Assembly (NCBI GenBank): GCA_001692895.1
Contig: KV748187.1
Coordinates: 2,538,836 to 2,602,835 of the forward strand
DNA from: Cenococcum geophilum 1.58
Lineage: Eukaryota > Ascomycota > Dothideomycetes > Gloniales > Gloniaceae
DNA: 64,000 nt
Direction: 5' to 3'
In this document: one piece after another, positions 1-10,960 of the stretch
Numbering within the stretch: position 1 is the stretch's first letter
Layout: every line of letters starts with the position of its first letter
Notes under the pieces: generated by a model
The model's input: only the letters and a program-made list of their open reading frames with translations
What the model was told of the DNA's origin: nothing
Database searches by the model: none
Made by a program: the position numbers and the translations under genes

Positions 1-396
1 TAGCCAAGATAACTTAGTAGATGCGATAACAAAGGCAATTCAAGAGCATTCCTATTAGTTAACTGTTATTCCCATTTACTTAAGCTAGCCGTATTTAGTT
101 ACGCTCCGCTAGCTCTATAACCCTATTTTAATAACATAGTTTCCTAGGGCGTACTACCTGCCAAATTCCTACTATACTCTACCGACCCTAACTTCTACTA
201 GCCAATTAGGATTTTCTATACCCGGCATAGAAAATCGCTATTAGCTCGCTTACTACTAGCGCCTTAGCAACTCCCTTTATATTCTCGTTAAACCTAATAT
301 CCTTCTTTATCTTCTTCTTTTCCTTAGCTTTATATCTTTATATAGTGGCAATCTATAAGTATATATAGATGGCAACTACAAAAAAAGAGTTGCTAG
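1..396 (+). repeat. 3' internal end of an upstream Copia unit
   Basis: This stretch matches 2100-2496, the part of the Copia unit just upstream of its 3' LTR, with scattered C/T and G/A differences. It is followed directly by an LTR at 397. The window therefore opens inside a preceding unit of the same element, and the LTR at 397-566 is shared between that unit and the next. No open frame survives. The unit's own start lies off the left edge. Confidence 0.75.
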
Positions 397-566
397 TGTT
401 AGGAATAAGGCAAGCGGTTATTACGTATTAACGTGGCCCTAGCACGGTAAGGAACCTTTAGTTCCTTACCCCTTTCCTTATTCCTACAATATCAAAATAT
501 ATACAAAATAATCATCATACTATCTACAAACCGTAGCTATATAATATCCCCCTTATATAACTAATA
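397..566 (+). repeat. LTR of short Copia unit (left, shared)
   Basis: A 170-bp LTR beginning TGTTAGGAATAAGG and ending TAACTAATA; the expected terminal CA has become TA, as RIP would do. It is nearly identical to 2497-2666 and is related to the 201-bp LTRs of the larger Copia element at 37084 and 51952. Shared blocks include GTAAGGAACCTT and the terminal CGTAGCTAYRTAATATCCCCCTT. Internal sequence starting CTGATTAGTGGTTAAC follows, as it does after the LTR at 37284. Confidence 0.8.
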
Positions 567-1026
567 CTGATTAGTGGTTAACTTTATAGTTATGCTATAG
601 AATAGCTAGGTATTTACTAAGAAGAGACGAGCCACTATACTAGTACTACTTATACTAAGGGAAGCTATCTTTTAAGGTTAGAACTAGTCCTAAACCTTAA
701 ATAGAACTCTTCCATAAATCTAAGGATCTAAAGGCCAGAACTGGTCCTAAGCCTTTCCTAGATTATAAATTCTTGCGTCTATTACGCAAAATAACACGCT
801 TTATAAGTCTTTGCGATTTAAGGCCAGAACTAGTCCTAAGCCCTATAATTATAAATATACATTTAAACGCGTACTAAATAACGAATGTGTACTAAACGAC
901 AAATATATATTACGAACGCGTACTAAATAATAACCCCTATACCAAATAATAATCCCTATACTAAACGACAACCCCTATACCAAATGACAATCCCTATACT
1001 AATAACACTTCCCTTTCTTCGAAAAC

Positions 1027-2067
1027 ATGGCTATTTCAAATAACTGGAGAGACTCCCTACTACTAGGGGTAGCTACGTACGCGAAACTTATTGATAAAAA
1101 TTAGGATAAATTTACCATTAATATAGCAACTTGTACCGCAAAATAAGTTAATAGCTTTCTCCTACACCATATTCTATTTTACTAAAGTAGATACTACGCC
1201 AATTTATAGCTATAGGAATATTTTAGGGAGGATTTTATAGGATAGACTGCCGATACCTAGGCACTTGGCAATATTTATATTATTTAGGATTTTTAAGACT
1301 TCCTACGGGAGAATGGAGTGTTTATACCTATAAATGGGGGCACTATTAAAGATAATATTTAGCAAGTCCTTAACGCAGAAGAAGAACACGAATAGACTCC
1401 ACAAGAGATTAAGCACTAAAAAAAGTTTAACTCTTAAGGGAATCCTAATAACAGATAGTTATAAGCAACACTATAGACAACCTTAGGCTATTAAACACCT
1501 TAAGTTCCTTAGGCTGCCGTATCTTAACCTATGCCTTAAGCTCCGCAACAAGCTCCGCATTAAGCTCCGCAATAAGCTCTAAAGCAACCTCTACAGCAAT
1601 CTCTGTAAGAACCTTCGCAGCAACCACAGCAGCCGCAGTAATATCCGCAGCAACCTCTACAATAACCCCCGCAACATAAGCAAGCGTAAGATCCCCTTGC
1701 TTTAAGATCTAATAACCTCCAAACCCTACCATAGTAAGATTAGGAGAAGAAGTTTAGCGGGGAATTAGAATACGGTAAAGGGTATGATTAATGTCAACCA
1801 TAAAGCAATTGTGGAGGTCCTTGTAGAGGTCCTCGTGGAGGTCCTAGTGGAGATCCTCGTGGAGATTCTCGTAGAGGTCCTTATGGAGGTCCTCGTAGAG
1901 GTCCTTATAGAGGTTCTTATAGAGGTCCTTGTAGAGGTCCTTATAGAGGTTCTTATAGAGGTCCTTGTGGAGGTCCTTATGGAGGTCCTTGTGGAGGTCC
2001 TTATAGAGGTCCTTATAGAGGTCCTTATAGAGGTCCTCGCAGAGGTTCTTATAGAGGTCCTTATAGA
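1027..2067 (+). pseudogene. gag: Copia gag fragment, RIP-mutated
   Basis: The frame from ATG at 1027 begins MAISNNWRDSLLLGVA, matching the gag start at 37708 (MATPTLNNWKDFLPLGVA). It is interrupted by many TAG/TAA codons at Gln/Trp positions. Further on come a Pro/Gln-rich linker, a KFSGELE block that also aligns to the larger copy (about 38330), and a run of RGP/GGP repeats. Gag forms the particle shell of the retrotransposon. The zinc knuckle present in the larger copy (about 39020) is lost here, so this gag could not have packaged RNA in the normal way even before mutation. Confidence 0.7.
1811..2067 (+). repeat. 12-bp tandem array (Arg/Gly-coding)
   Basis: About 21 copies of a 12-bp unit close to GGTCCTYRTRGA. 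In the gag frame it reads Gly-Pro-X-Arg/Gly. Because the period divides by three and contains no stop, other frames are open too (for example Val-Leu-Val-Glu on the plus strand). The full-length relative has only a few such units (about 38970-39000), so the array expanded in this deleted lineage. Confidence 0.85.
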
Positions 2068-2496
2068 GCATTAAAAACTCTTTAGGATTTGATAGATTAG
2101 TAGCTAAAATAACCCGGCAGATATAATAACAAAGGCAATTTAAGAGCATTCCTATTAGTTAACTATCGTTCCCATTTACTTAAGCTAGCCGTATTTAGTT
2201 ACGCTCCGCTAGCTCCGTAACCCTATTTTAATAATATAGTTTCCTAGGGCGTACTACCTGCCAAATTCCTACTATACTCTGCCGACCCTAACTTCTGCTA
2301 GCCAATTAGGATTTTCCATGCCCGGTATAAAAAATCGCTATTGGCTTGCTTACTACTAGCGCCTTAGCAACTCCCTTTGTATTCTCATTAAACCTAACAT
2401 CCTTCTTTATCTTCTTCTTTTCTTTAGCTTTGTATCTTTATATAGTGGCAATCTATAAGTATATATAGATGGCAACTACAAAAGAAGAGTTACTAG

Positions 2497-2666
2497 TGTT
2501 GGGAATAAGGCAAGCGGTTGTTACGTGTTAACGTGGCCCTAGCGCGGTAAGGAACCTTTAGTTCCTCACCCCTTTCCTTATTCCTACAACATCAAAATAT
2601 ATATAGAACAATCATCATACTATCTACGAACCGTAGCTATGTAATATCCCCCTTGTGTAACCAACA
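2497..2666 (+). repeat. LTR of short Copia unit (right)
   Basis: A 170-bp LTR starting TGTTGGGAATAAGG and ending GTAACCAACA, with intact TG...CA ends. It matches 397-566. The next bases are ATCTT; the matching left target duplication would lie off the window, so it cannot be checked. Confidence 0.8.
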
Positions 2667-2956
2667 ATCTTAATAACTATACTTTAGTAGTGGTCTTAAG
2701 AATAGCAACAAAAGCGCTAGCTACGGCTCTCGCTTATAGTAATCAAAATTCTCTTAATTCTAGTAATAAGTGATAAGCCAGAAAGAGTCTTTTTAGGAGG
2801 ACGTTATACAGTATTATAGGAGAGAATGCAGATAGATTCTAAAACTCTTAAGAAAACAGAGTGTTTAAAGAATTGGCATTAGAGAAGAACTATAAGAGAA
2901 ATAAGTAATTTTTCTTTAAGTATTTAGCTATTATATAGTTAGGGGGGAAAAGGTCT
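2667..2956. other. Unassigned AT-rich flank
   Basis: This is the right flank of the Copia array. I see no protein family, RNA gene or repeat unit in it. Stop codons are dense in all frames, as in the rest of the RIP-affected sequence. Confidence 0.5.
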
Positions 2957-3098
2957 ATAATATCCGCGATATCCATAATATTCGTAATATCCGCAATATC
3001 TATAATATCTACAATATCTNCAATATCNNNAATATCTGCAATATCCGCAATATCCGCAATATCTGCAATATCCATAATATCTATAATATCCGCAATAT
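2957..3098. repeat. 9-bp microsatellite (ATATCYGCA type)
   Basis: About 16 units of a 9-bp repeat near AATATCYGC, with single N bases at 3020 and 3028-3030, so the assembly was ambiguous here. Open frames over this stretch (Asp-Ile or Tyr-Gly-Tyr runs) come from the repeat, not from a gene. The same word recurs at 14636-14735. Confidence 0.85.
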
Positions 3099-3229
3099 CT
3101 ACCAAATTCTGCCTGGTTGGGGTAGAAAAGCTCCGCATAGGGCACTTTTATCCTTATCAATTGCGATATTTATGCATATTCTATTAGATAAAGGATATTT
3201 TATACTCGCTTATTCGCATTATCTAAAAC

Positions 3230-4330
3230 CACCCTGCCCTAGATCGTTAATTTAGGCTCCTTAATCTTATTATCTTCCTCTTTTACGTTTAAATCCTACA
3301 CAAGCTATTCTTAGTTTACTCTACCTCTAGATATAGCCGCCGCTCCAGCGCTAATCTATACAATACCATAGAGAGATATACCCTGCTTAACTTGGGAGGA
3401 TTTACACTTAGAAGCCCTTTAGCTTAAAGTATTATACATTTTAGCATATGACTTTAATTAAAATATAAGGTAGTAAACATATATAATTAGGAGGATGACA
3501 GCTATTCCGCGGGAAAGCTCCCTATTAAGTATAGAGCTATTAGGGCTTGTGGCTACGTAGGTTAGTATCTATTATAGGTTTAAAGCTATTATTAAACTTA
3601 ATTAATAGCGTAGAGTGGAAGGTGGTTAGAATAATTAAACCGCTAATATATAGAGCTAGAAGACCGGCCGTAGTATCTACTACTATTATATTAAAATATT
3701 GTTCTATCCGGTTAATACCTCCAAAGAAGAAGCATATACTAAGGATAAGGAGTAAGTTTAAAAGCATACTACCGATTAAGGAAGTTTTAACAATAGTAAT
3801 TTAGCCCTTAGTTAGGGCTAAGATAGAGATAATTAATTTAATAGTATTTCTGCGCTAAATATTAGATAATATTAGGATAAATAAGAAGCGGAGAAATATA
3901 CCTAAAAGTTGCGTTTAAAAGACCACCTAATATATTACCGGCGCGGAGCGTAATCTCTTTAGTAGTGTAACTAAGCATTATAGTAAGCGGAATAATGGCA
4001 ATAAAGTTAACAATAAATATGGTAATACTATTAATGTAAAGATAATTAACCACAAAGCCAATAGGAACGGTAAGAAGAAGTATATTTATTTATAAGCTAA
4101 ATAAGACAGCACGAACCTAATCCCTAGTGGGTATTTTACGCTTTAAAGCTACTTTTAGCCTTTCCTTCTTAGTTATTGGCCTAAGATATAAGGATCTTCG
4201 CAGGCCTATACTAGCCTCTTTATTAAGTTATTTATTATTAAACCTTATCTAGGCTACTTAATAGGCTTTTAAGAGTGTTGCTAGATTTAAATATGCTATT
4301 ATAAGCACGGTTTTTAATTATTCCTAGAAA
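3230..4330 (-). pseudogene. Vacuolar Ca2+/H+ antiporter (CAX) pseudogene, N-terminal half
   Basis: CAX antiporters in the vacuole membrane load Ca2+ using the proton gradient. On the minus strand (about 4115 down to 3400) I read blocks that fit the family in order: a first membrane segment, INSITIFIVNFIAIIPLTIM, then ITLRAGNILGGLLNATF (the conserved GGLLNATFGNAVE motif of the exchanger repeat, here ending ATFRY), then SLIGSMLLNLLLILSICFFFGG, and further down LSRGIAVILLIIYVYYL followed by a QLKSH-like segment. Stops replace Gln/Trp codons and frames shift at least twice (near 3800 and 3540). The second exchanger repeat is not found, so the gene is also truncated at its 3' end. Below about 3400 a charged linker is only tentatively part of it. 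Confidence 0.8.
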
Positions 4331-5797
4331 GAGCACGATGGAAAAGGACAATTTTATAGTCTAGAGGGTACCTACGTATAATAAAGATTAAGAAGTCCGA
4401 TAGTACTTAGGCTAACACCAACGCCTTAAATCCACAATAGTGCGTTTAGCTTTTTTTTAAAATTAATTTTACGAGCGAGGATCTAAAGCAAATTCTAGAA
4501 TAGTTATTATGGAGAAGAGGAGGATTAGCGTTAATAACTAGATAGAATAACTAGTAAAAAAAGGAGAAAATAGAGTATTCTAATAGATAAACAATAAGTA
4601 AAAAGTAAACCGACTACTTATAGAAATAAGGACGCAGTAGAACGTATAAATAAAGGTATAAATCTATATACCTCTAAGTACTAGCTGCTTAGCATCTTAA
4701 ATATAAGTCCTCCCTTAACGTAAGGCAGATTAATAGGAGTTATTATACCGCCTATATAAGGTAGAGCGCTTATAAAGGGCTTAGCTAAAATGCTAATTAA
4801 ACCACCCTATAATGCACTAATAGCTCCTTTACTATAGATAGGGAGTGAATATATAAGATTAACTAGCTAAGATAAGTTTACTGCTTAAGCAGTGTCCTAC
4901 TCCGTAAAGGGTAGGCGTTAAGAGTAAATTATATAATGCTATTCCTACTAGGTAAGGCGTTATTAGGAGGTTATTATTGGCTTCTAGTTCTAGTTTACAA
5001 CTTTATATAAACGCCTCTAAACACTATACTATTAGGGCTGTCTAAAAGCTAAGTTGCCTATTTACCTTATCTTAACCCTAGGCTAGGCTTATTAGCTATT
5101 AAGGCAATAGGGAGTTACGTTAAGGTATATAATAGGGCTTAAGTAAAGCCATGTAACTAGATGGGCATTACTATATAAAGCAACGCTTAACCAGCTACCT
5201 TTATATCGCCGTCTTAGAATAATTAGAAGAAAGGGGTTAATGCTAGCCCTTATTATTTAATAGAACCCTCCTATAAAGGTATAGTAAAGTGGGGTATAGA
5301 CAGGGAAGGATTATGCTCCTATCGTAGCTGTATTATAGTGCATTTATAATACTATACTAGTATCCCTAAGTTAGTAAATTGGCTCGACTTTTAAAATATA
5401 GTTAAAGCGGAGCCTACCGTCAGCTCTCCTATTAGCTAAGCGGCAAAGAGGAGCAGGATATAAAAGGCCTCTATATCCTTTAACTAGACCTATATTAAGC
5501 ACAGTATCCTTTAAGGAAATCCCTCCTTACTTTCTTGTAAAGACACTTAAACTATTAGCTGCCTTATCTCTTTAATAATAAGTAACTTAGAAGCTATAAT
5601 AAAGGATACCATATTATATTAGATTAAGGTACGCTCTAAATATTAATCCTTTACGGGATACCACTAATAGAGCTAGGATATACCGCTTACTTCTAATCCT
5701 AAGGGCTCTAATAAGGCCGTTAATACAGTAGGGTAGGTATACAATAGTTACTTCCCTATAGTTTTATCTATTCGCTAGCTTACTAATATAAGCAGGA
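4331..5797. other. Degenerate coding-like sequence, unidentified
   Basis: There is no recognisable family. On the minus strand at about 4480-4800 hydrophobic blocks appear (for example LISILAKPFISALPYIGG and FLLFLLVILSS), hinting at a membrane protein relic. On the plus strand 5080-5340 has a moderately open frame without known motifs. The CpA/TpG-poor, TAG-rich pattern is that of RIP. Confidence 0.35.
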
Positions 5798-5799
5798 TA

Positions 5800-6216
5800 A
5801 CGTGTTTCACCAGTCAGTGGGACACCCCAAAAACCACCAAAAATCTAAAAATTAGTGCCTTAATCTCTTAACAATAGCTTAATAATAAATTATAAAATTT
5901 TATAGTTGGCTTTTTATACCTACTTTAAGACTCTTATTTAACTTTAAAGGTAATTTATTAAGTACTTTTAGAGATATAGGAATTCAGCTTAAAATTGGGG
6001 GCTAAAACTCGATATCTTAATAACGGCTATTAACGGCTAGGTTTATTACCCTAAAACTTTAATAAGAGTCTTAAAGTAGGTATAAAAGGCCAATTATAAA
6101 ATTTTAGAATTTATTATTAAGCTATTGTTGAGATATTAAGGTATAGATTTTCTAATTTTTGGTGGTTTTTGAGGTGTCCCACTGACTGGGGTGTCCCACT
6201 GACTAGTAAAACACGT
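5800..6216. mobile_element. 417-bp MITE with long inverted arms, TA target
   Basis: The ends are inverted copies: left ACGTGTTTCACCAGTCAG, right complement ACGTGTTTTACTAGTCAG. They are followed by GTGGGACACC and a long further match, so each arm is well over 100 bp and the whole folds as a near-palindrome. TA flanks both sides (5798-5799, 6217-6218), the target of Tc1/mariner/pogo elements. The right arm carries a tandem doubling of GTGTCCCACTGACT. No coding capacity. It is a non-autonomous DNA transposon; the mobilising family is not identified. Confidence 0.85.
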
Positions 6217-6383
6217 TATCTAGTTAGCGCCAGAACGTAAGAGTGATTTAAAAAATAATAAGGCCGATATAGAAGGAACTATAAGGAAATATTCACCCCG
6301 CACTAATAAGATAAAGAAGTTGTCTTAATATAGTCCGCTTAGTAACTCCTTCTAATAAAGCTTATTAACCCCTAGCTTACTCT

Positions 6384-6388
6384 ATTAG
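6384..6388. repeat. Target site duplication ATTAG (left, chromovirus 1)
   Basis: ATTAG directly before the LTR at 6389. The identical ATTAG follows the other LTR at 12350-12354. A 5-bp duplication is normal for LTR retrotransposon integration. Confidence 0.9.
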
Positions 6389-6747
6389 TGTTATGGAGTA
6401 AGTATAAGCGGTAATAATATATAGCAAAGTAGATACTATTAAGCTATATACATAAACTGTGTAATAAGGTCAAGACGTTGCGTAAGAAGAGAAGGCAGGG
6501 AAACGGGAAGAAAGGGTATATATCGTTAGCTTAGTTGCTTAGTCAATATGTGCATAGAGCAGAATAGGATTTAGGTAGTGGTCCTAGCAGAACTTAGTAG
6601 GATTTAGTGGAACTTAGCGGAATATGGCAGAATATAGCAGATTGCCGTTAGATTGCCGCAAATTGCCATCTCGTGGTTAGTCTCTAGTTGCTAAGTTGGT
6701 GGAAACAGGTAGACGTGTATAAGGTATTACGGGGGTGTCCCGTAATA
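6389..6747 (-). repeat. 3' LTR of chromovirus 1
   Basis: A 359-bp repeat, plus strand TGTTATGGAGTAAG...GGGTGTCCCGTAATA, matching 11991-12349 throughout. Differences are mostly C/T and G/A. The terminal ACA has become ATA here. The internal part carries short degenerate repeats around GGCAGAATATGGCAG. Confidence 0.92.
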
Positions 6748-9700
6748 GTACCCCCCCTTTAAACTTGAGCTTCTGTGAGATGGGGCTGTGGTAGTTTTAG
6801 ATGGAGTTTATAAAAGTCTTCTGCGGCTTATATAAGTCCTATAGAGTTAATAGGTTCCTATAAGGGCTTAGTAAAGCCTCTCTATTTTGTGAGATATATA
6901 TATTAATATTTCCGTTTGTTATACTTAATATTATTAATTCTTTTAATAAAGTACTCGTTCTTACTATCTACTTTAACTGGTGGGGGAGGGTCTTATATCT
7001 ATCTAGGCAGGGCGTCTAATGCGGGAGTAGTGGGTAAGAGGACTGACGTGTAGAATACGGGGTGGATTTTAACCGTATTAGGGAGCTTTAGTTGGTAGGC
7101 GTGGGAGGAGATAACCTTCTTAACCTTATAAGGGCCAGCGTTCTTTTAATTAAGCTTCTTAGCAGGTTATTTTGTGTTTAGATTTCTTATATTTAGCTAG
7201 ACAAAGTTACTAATTTAGTAGGCCGGTGCTAGGGTTTGTTTCTTATTCGCTACGGCTTTATAGATAGATTAAGCCCATATTATTTCGTTAGTAAGGAACT
7301 GTTATAGTTCCTTTATCTTCTCTATGAATTTATTTGCTTCCCCAACTTATAAGGCGTAATAAGTAGGGTAAGGAACATTACTAAAGGGTTTAAAACCTAT
7401 TTATAGATACTAGCCGTAGTTAGCTAGGAATAGGGAGACTTTTATAGTTTCCGAAACGGAATTATTTATAGTAAACTTGGTAAATATAAGCCAGTTAATC
7501 TAGTTATCTTATAAGTACGACGTGTATATCTAAATGTACTGTTCTATTATAGCGTTTATACGTTCCGTTTAACCGTCTATTTCCGGGTAGTATGCTATAG
7601 ATAATAGTGCTTTAATGCGGAGTTGGGTAGTTAGTTCTTTCTAAAATATAGAGATAAACTGGCTGCCTTTATTGGAGATAATTGTTTTGGGGAGTCCGTG
7701 GAGTTTTTATATATAGTCTAGGAACAGTCGGGCGATGGCAGGTATTAATATGTTAGGGTAGGCGATTAAGTATCTTATCTTAGATAGTTGGTCTATAACT
7801 ACTATAATATTTATATAGCCCTTACTTATAGGGAGGTTAATAATAAAGTTAATTAAGACGTTCTTCTATCTTTGGTCTAGAACAGGCAGTGGCTTTAGAA
7901 AGCCGTTATATGTCTTATATAAAGCTTTAGCTCGTTAGCAGACGTAATAGCTAAAGACGTACCTTTGTGTTATGTTATATATATTCGGCTAGTAGTACTC
8001 CCATTAGAGTAGCTCTAGGGTTTTTCCTTAGCCTGGGTGGCCGGCTACTAGTAGGTTGTATACGTGTTTAAGGAGCTTAAGCTTAAGTTTATCGTAATTA
8101 GGGATAACTAGATAGTTTTGGTAATATAAGCGGTTTCCGCAAGCTTTATATTTACTTAGAGAGATCTTCTTAGAGCGTCTAACGCTATCTTAAATTAGCT
8201 TAAGCGTCTCTTGGATAAACTCGTTATTTAGGTATTTATTGGTTATAATCTGTTTAATTAATTAATTAGTTATTTTAAGGACTTATATTATGAGATCTTT
8301 AGTAGGAGGGTTAAATAGTTTAGGGCGAAGCAGGGTTTAATTTTAGTAAGAACGTACCTCTTTTAGTACTGGCGCGTCTTGCAAGCGTCGGGTTAGGGCA
8401 TTAGGCTTCTAGCCTTAAACGCCTAGGTGATATATAATTAAGAATTAGAAACGAGACAGGTATTCTAACTAGCGGGCCTAACGGTGGCTTAGCTATTTCG
8501 TGGTTGTAAAGTACTATAGGTTCTTATAATTACTAAGGACCTTAATTAGGAATCCAGCGCCTTCTAGTTTAGGTTGCTATTGCTTAAAGCATTTAATAAT
8601 AGCTAGCAGTTCCTTATCGTAGATCTCGTAGTTATATTTAGCTGGGCTTAGTCGTTTTAAGTAGTATGCTATAGGGTGTAATACTCCCTCTTTGTTATAT
8701 TAAGACAGGATGCCTCTAGTGACGTAGTTAGATAAGTTAGCTTTTATAACACTTATTTAGTTTAGGTTAAAGTATTAGAGTATAGGCGCGGTAGTAAATA
8801 TAACCTTTAGATAAGTAAAGGCCTTCTTATATTCCTTATTAAAGATAAAGGCTTTATCCTTTTAGGTTAGAGCTATAAGGGGTAAAACTAGGGCGGAGAA
8901 GTTGTTAATAAACCGTTAGTAGAAATTAGCAAATCCTATAAAGGCTCTTACGTCCTTAACGTTCTTAGGTTCTTGCTAGTTTATAATTACTTTAATTTTC
9001 TTTAGGTTTATTTATATGCCGTCTATAAAAATAAGAAGCCTAAAGTATAGGACTTCCGTTTTATAAAACTCGCATTTATCTATATCTAATTATAGACTAG
9101 CTCCGTGTAGGGCTTATAGGACAAGGTTAACGTGTTTCCGATATTCGGTTAGGTTATTACTATATATTAAGATGTCGTTAATATAAGCAGTATAGAAGAT
9201 GTCTAGGTAGGGGCGTAGGGTATTATTTATATAATGTTGAAACGAGCTTAGAGCATTTGCGAGGCTAAATAGCGTTACTAAGTATTTAAATAATCCATAC
9301 CAAGTACAAAATGCGGTAAGCTATTTATCTCCCTTTACTATACGGAGGCGGTTAAATGCAGAGATGATATTAAGCTTCGTATAGTAGCGAGCCTTACTTA
9401 GTTAGTTTAGCGTCTCTTATATTAACGGGATTAGATATCAGTTCTTAATAGTAACGGCGTTAAGGGCTTAGTAATCTACGTAGAAGCGTAAACCGCCGCT
9501 AGGTTTCTTAACAAAGATTACTAGTATAGCTATAGGTAAAGAGCTTGCTCTAATAAATCCTTTACTTAGGTTCTCGTCTAGATACTTTTATAGCACTTAG
9601 AGTTTGTTTTAGGACATTCCGTATAGGGGTCTAAATCTAGGCTGCTTTCCTTTTTTAAGTATAATCTTATAGTTGTATAGTTAGTGTTCTAGTAGCTTAT

Positions 9701-10960
9701 CGGCTTCCTTTCGTAAGAATGCGTCTAAGCGGTAATGGTACTCTGCTGGTACCTTTGTAATAGGGTCGGTGTGCTTCTTTAGTGCTAAGGCTTTCTTAAT
9801 ATTAGCCATCGTAATAGCGAAAATTGTATATTTAGGCTTTTTAGCAAGCTAAGCTAGCGGAGTAGCTCTAATTATGCGGATATCTAGGGTATTAAGCTCT
9901 CTTAGATTGTCTATAGTCTCTTATATAGTTTCTTATTTAGATTTAGGTTTAGTATTAGGTATAGAGTTAGTGTTAAATTTAGGTTTAGGTTCTTTAAGTA
10001 TTCTTTTCATTATAGGGTACCAGTTCTTTTAGTACTCCCATATACTAAGCTTAAGCTTCTACTTAATTTGGGGTGGTATAGTAGTTGGGGTTGGTTTATG
10101 GGGTTCGGCGGGATTTCTAGATCTTTAGTGGATATTGGTGGAAATCTTATATTGGTAAAATTCGGTGGAATTCTTAGGTTAGTGGAATCTGGTAGATTCC
10201 TTAGGCGCGGGGTGGACATTAGTGGAAATCTTAGGCTAGTGGATCTTAGTGGATCTCCTAGGTTTTAGTTTAGGGTTAGGGCAGTAAGTTGTAAGGCACT
10301 TCTGCTTATAACAGGAGGCGGTAAATAGAAGCTTAAGGTTATTCTAGTTAATAGTTACCTTATATAGCTTTATTTAAGGTTGTCTAAGGATTACTAGGTA
10401 ACCTAAGGTGGTAACAAAAAGCTTAATTAGTTCTTTATGGTTTAGGTATTAGAGTTTTAGGGCTGCTATATAGGTAATACGGCCTAAGATGGTGCGTTTG
10501 CTGTTAAATCTAAATATATTAATATGCCGGTTAAGGGGGGTTAAGGTAAAACTATTATCTTACGTAAAGATCTTATTAATAAATCCTATGCCGCTAGCTC
10601 CTGTATTAATTAGGATTTAAGCGTTAACCTATTAACTATTCTGCTAAAAATAGCAGTTAATGGTTATGCTACGGTCCTAAGAGTTAGAGTTTATAACGTT
10701 AAATACGTTTAATAAGATCCTAAGGCAGAGCTATCCTAGAGAGCGACTTAGCTCTAGGATCTTCCTTTTAGAGGCAATTAGGGCGGGGTTCTTATAGAGC
10801 GTCAGTTAGAGCTTCGTCCTTATAAATAGTACTTACTAGACGTAGGGCTGGAACTAAATAAAGATCGGGGACGGTAACCGGAAGATCGATGCGGTGAACG
10901 GCTATTAGTGTTAGCCGTTTATAGATTGTTTTGGTGCGTAGGTAGGGGGACAAGGCAGTA
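6748..10960 (-). pseudogene. pol: Chromovirus 1 pol (PR-RT-RH-IN-chromodomain), RIP-mutated
   Basis: Pol copies the element's RNA and inserts the DNA. On the minus strand I can read: reverse transcriptase at about 9600-8950 with [21 protein letters not shown] and the active site YINDIL near 9170 (family YxDD, so one catalytic Asp is Asn); RNase H from about 8880; integrase with AGHPG...YVCQRAK at about 8040-7920, then the catalytic core near 7870-7420; and a chromodomain at about 6985-6775 ending just before the polypurine tract. A Pro/Ser-rich spacer coded by a 17-bp-like repeat lies at 10010-10268. Stops at Gln/Trp codons occur throughout, so no polyprotein can be made. The protease motif was not pinpointed. 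Confidence 0.85.
10010..10268. repeat. Degenerate short tandem repeat inside pol
   Basis: Units near ATTGGTGGAAATCTTAG (plus strand, about 17 bp with variants) encode a Pro/Ser-rich spacer on the minus strand between the protease and reverse transcriptase regions of chromovirus 1. The two open frames here (about 66-69 codons) result from the repeat and the lower stop content. Confidence 0.55.

Larger units (their letters stand above)
567..2496 (+). mobile_element. Internally deleted (non-autonomous) Copia unit
   Basis: The internal region between LTRs 397-566 and 2497-2666. Its order is leader, gag start (1027), Pro/Gln-rich segment (about 1536-1680), Arg/Gly-coding array (1811-2067), then a jump at about 2069 to the RNase H C-terminal coding end and the 3' untranslated part. 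The full-length relative at 37084-52152 has a zinc knuckle, protease, integrase and reverse transcriptase in between; all are missing here. The unit is about 2.1 kb from LTR to LTR and could only have moved with proteins supplied by a full element. The strand follows the gag fragment. Confidence 0.75.

Noticed and set aside
1784-2149. Val-Leu-Val-Glu (plus) and Lys-Asp-Leu-Tyr (minus) frames of 96-101 codons
   Set aside because: Shadow frames of the Arg/Gly-coding 12-bp array in the Copia gag; only the Gly-Pro-X-Arg frame joins to gag sequence on the left.
2890-3160. Asp-Ile and Tyr-Gly-Tyr frames
   Set aside because: 9-bp microsatellite with N bases, no start context, no homology.
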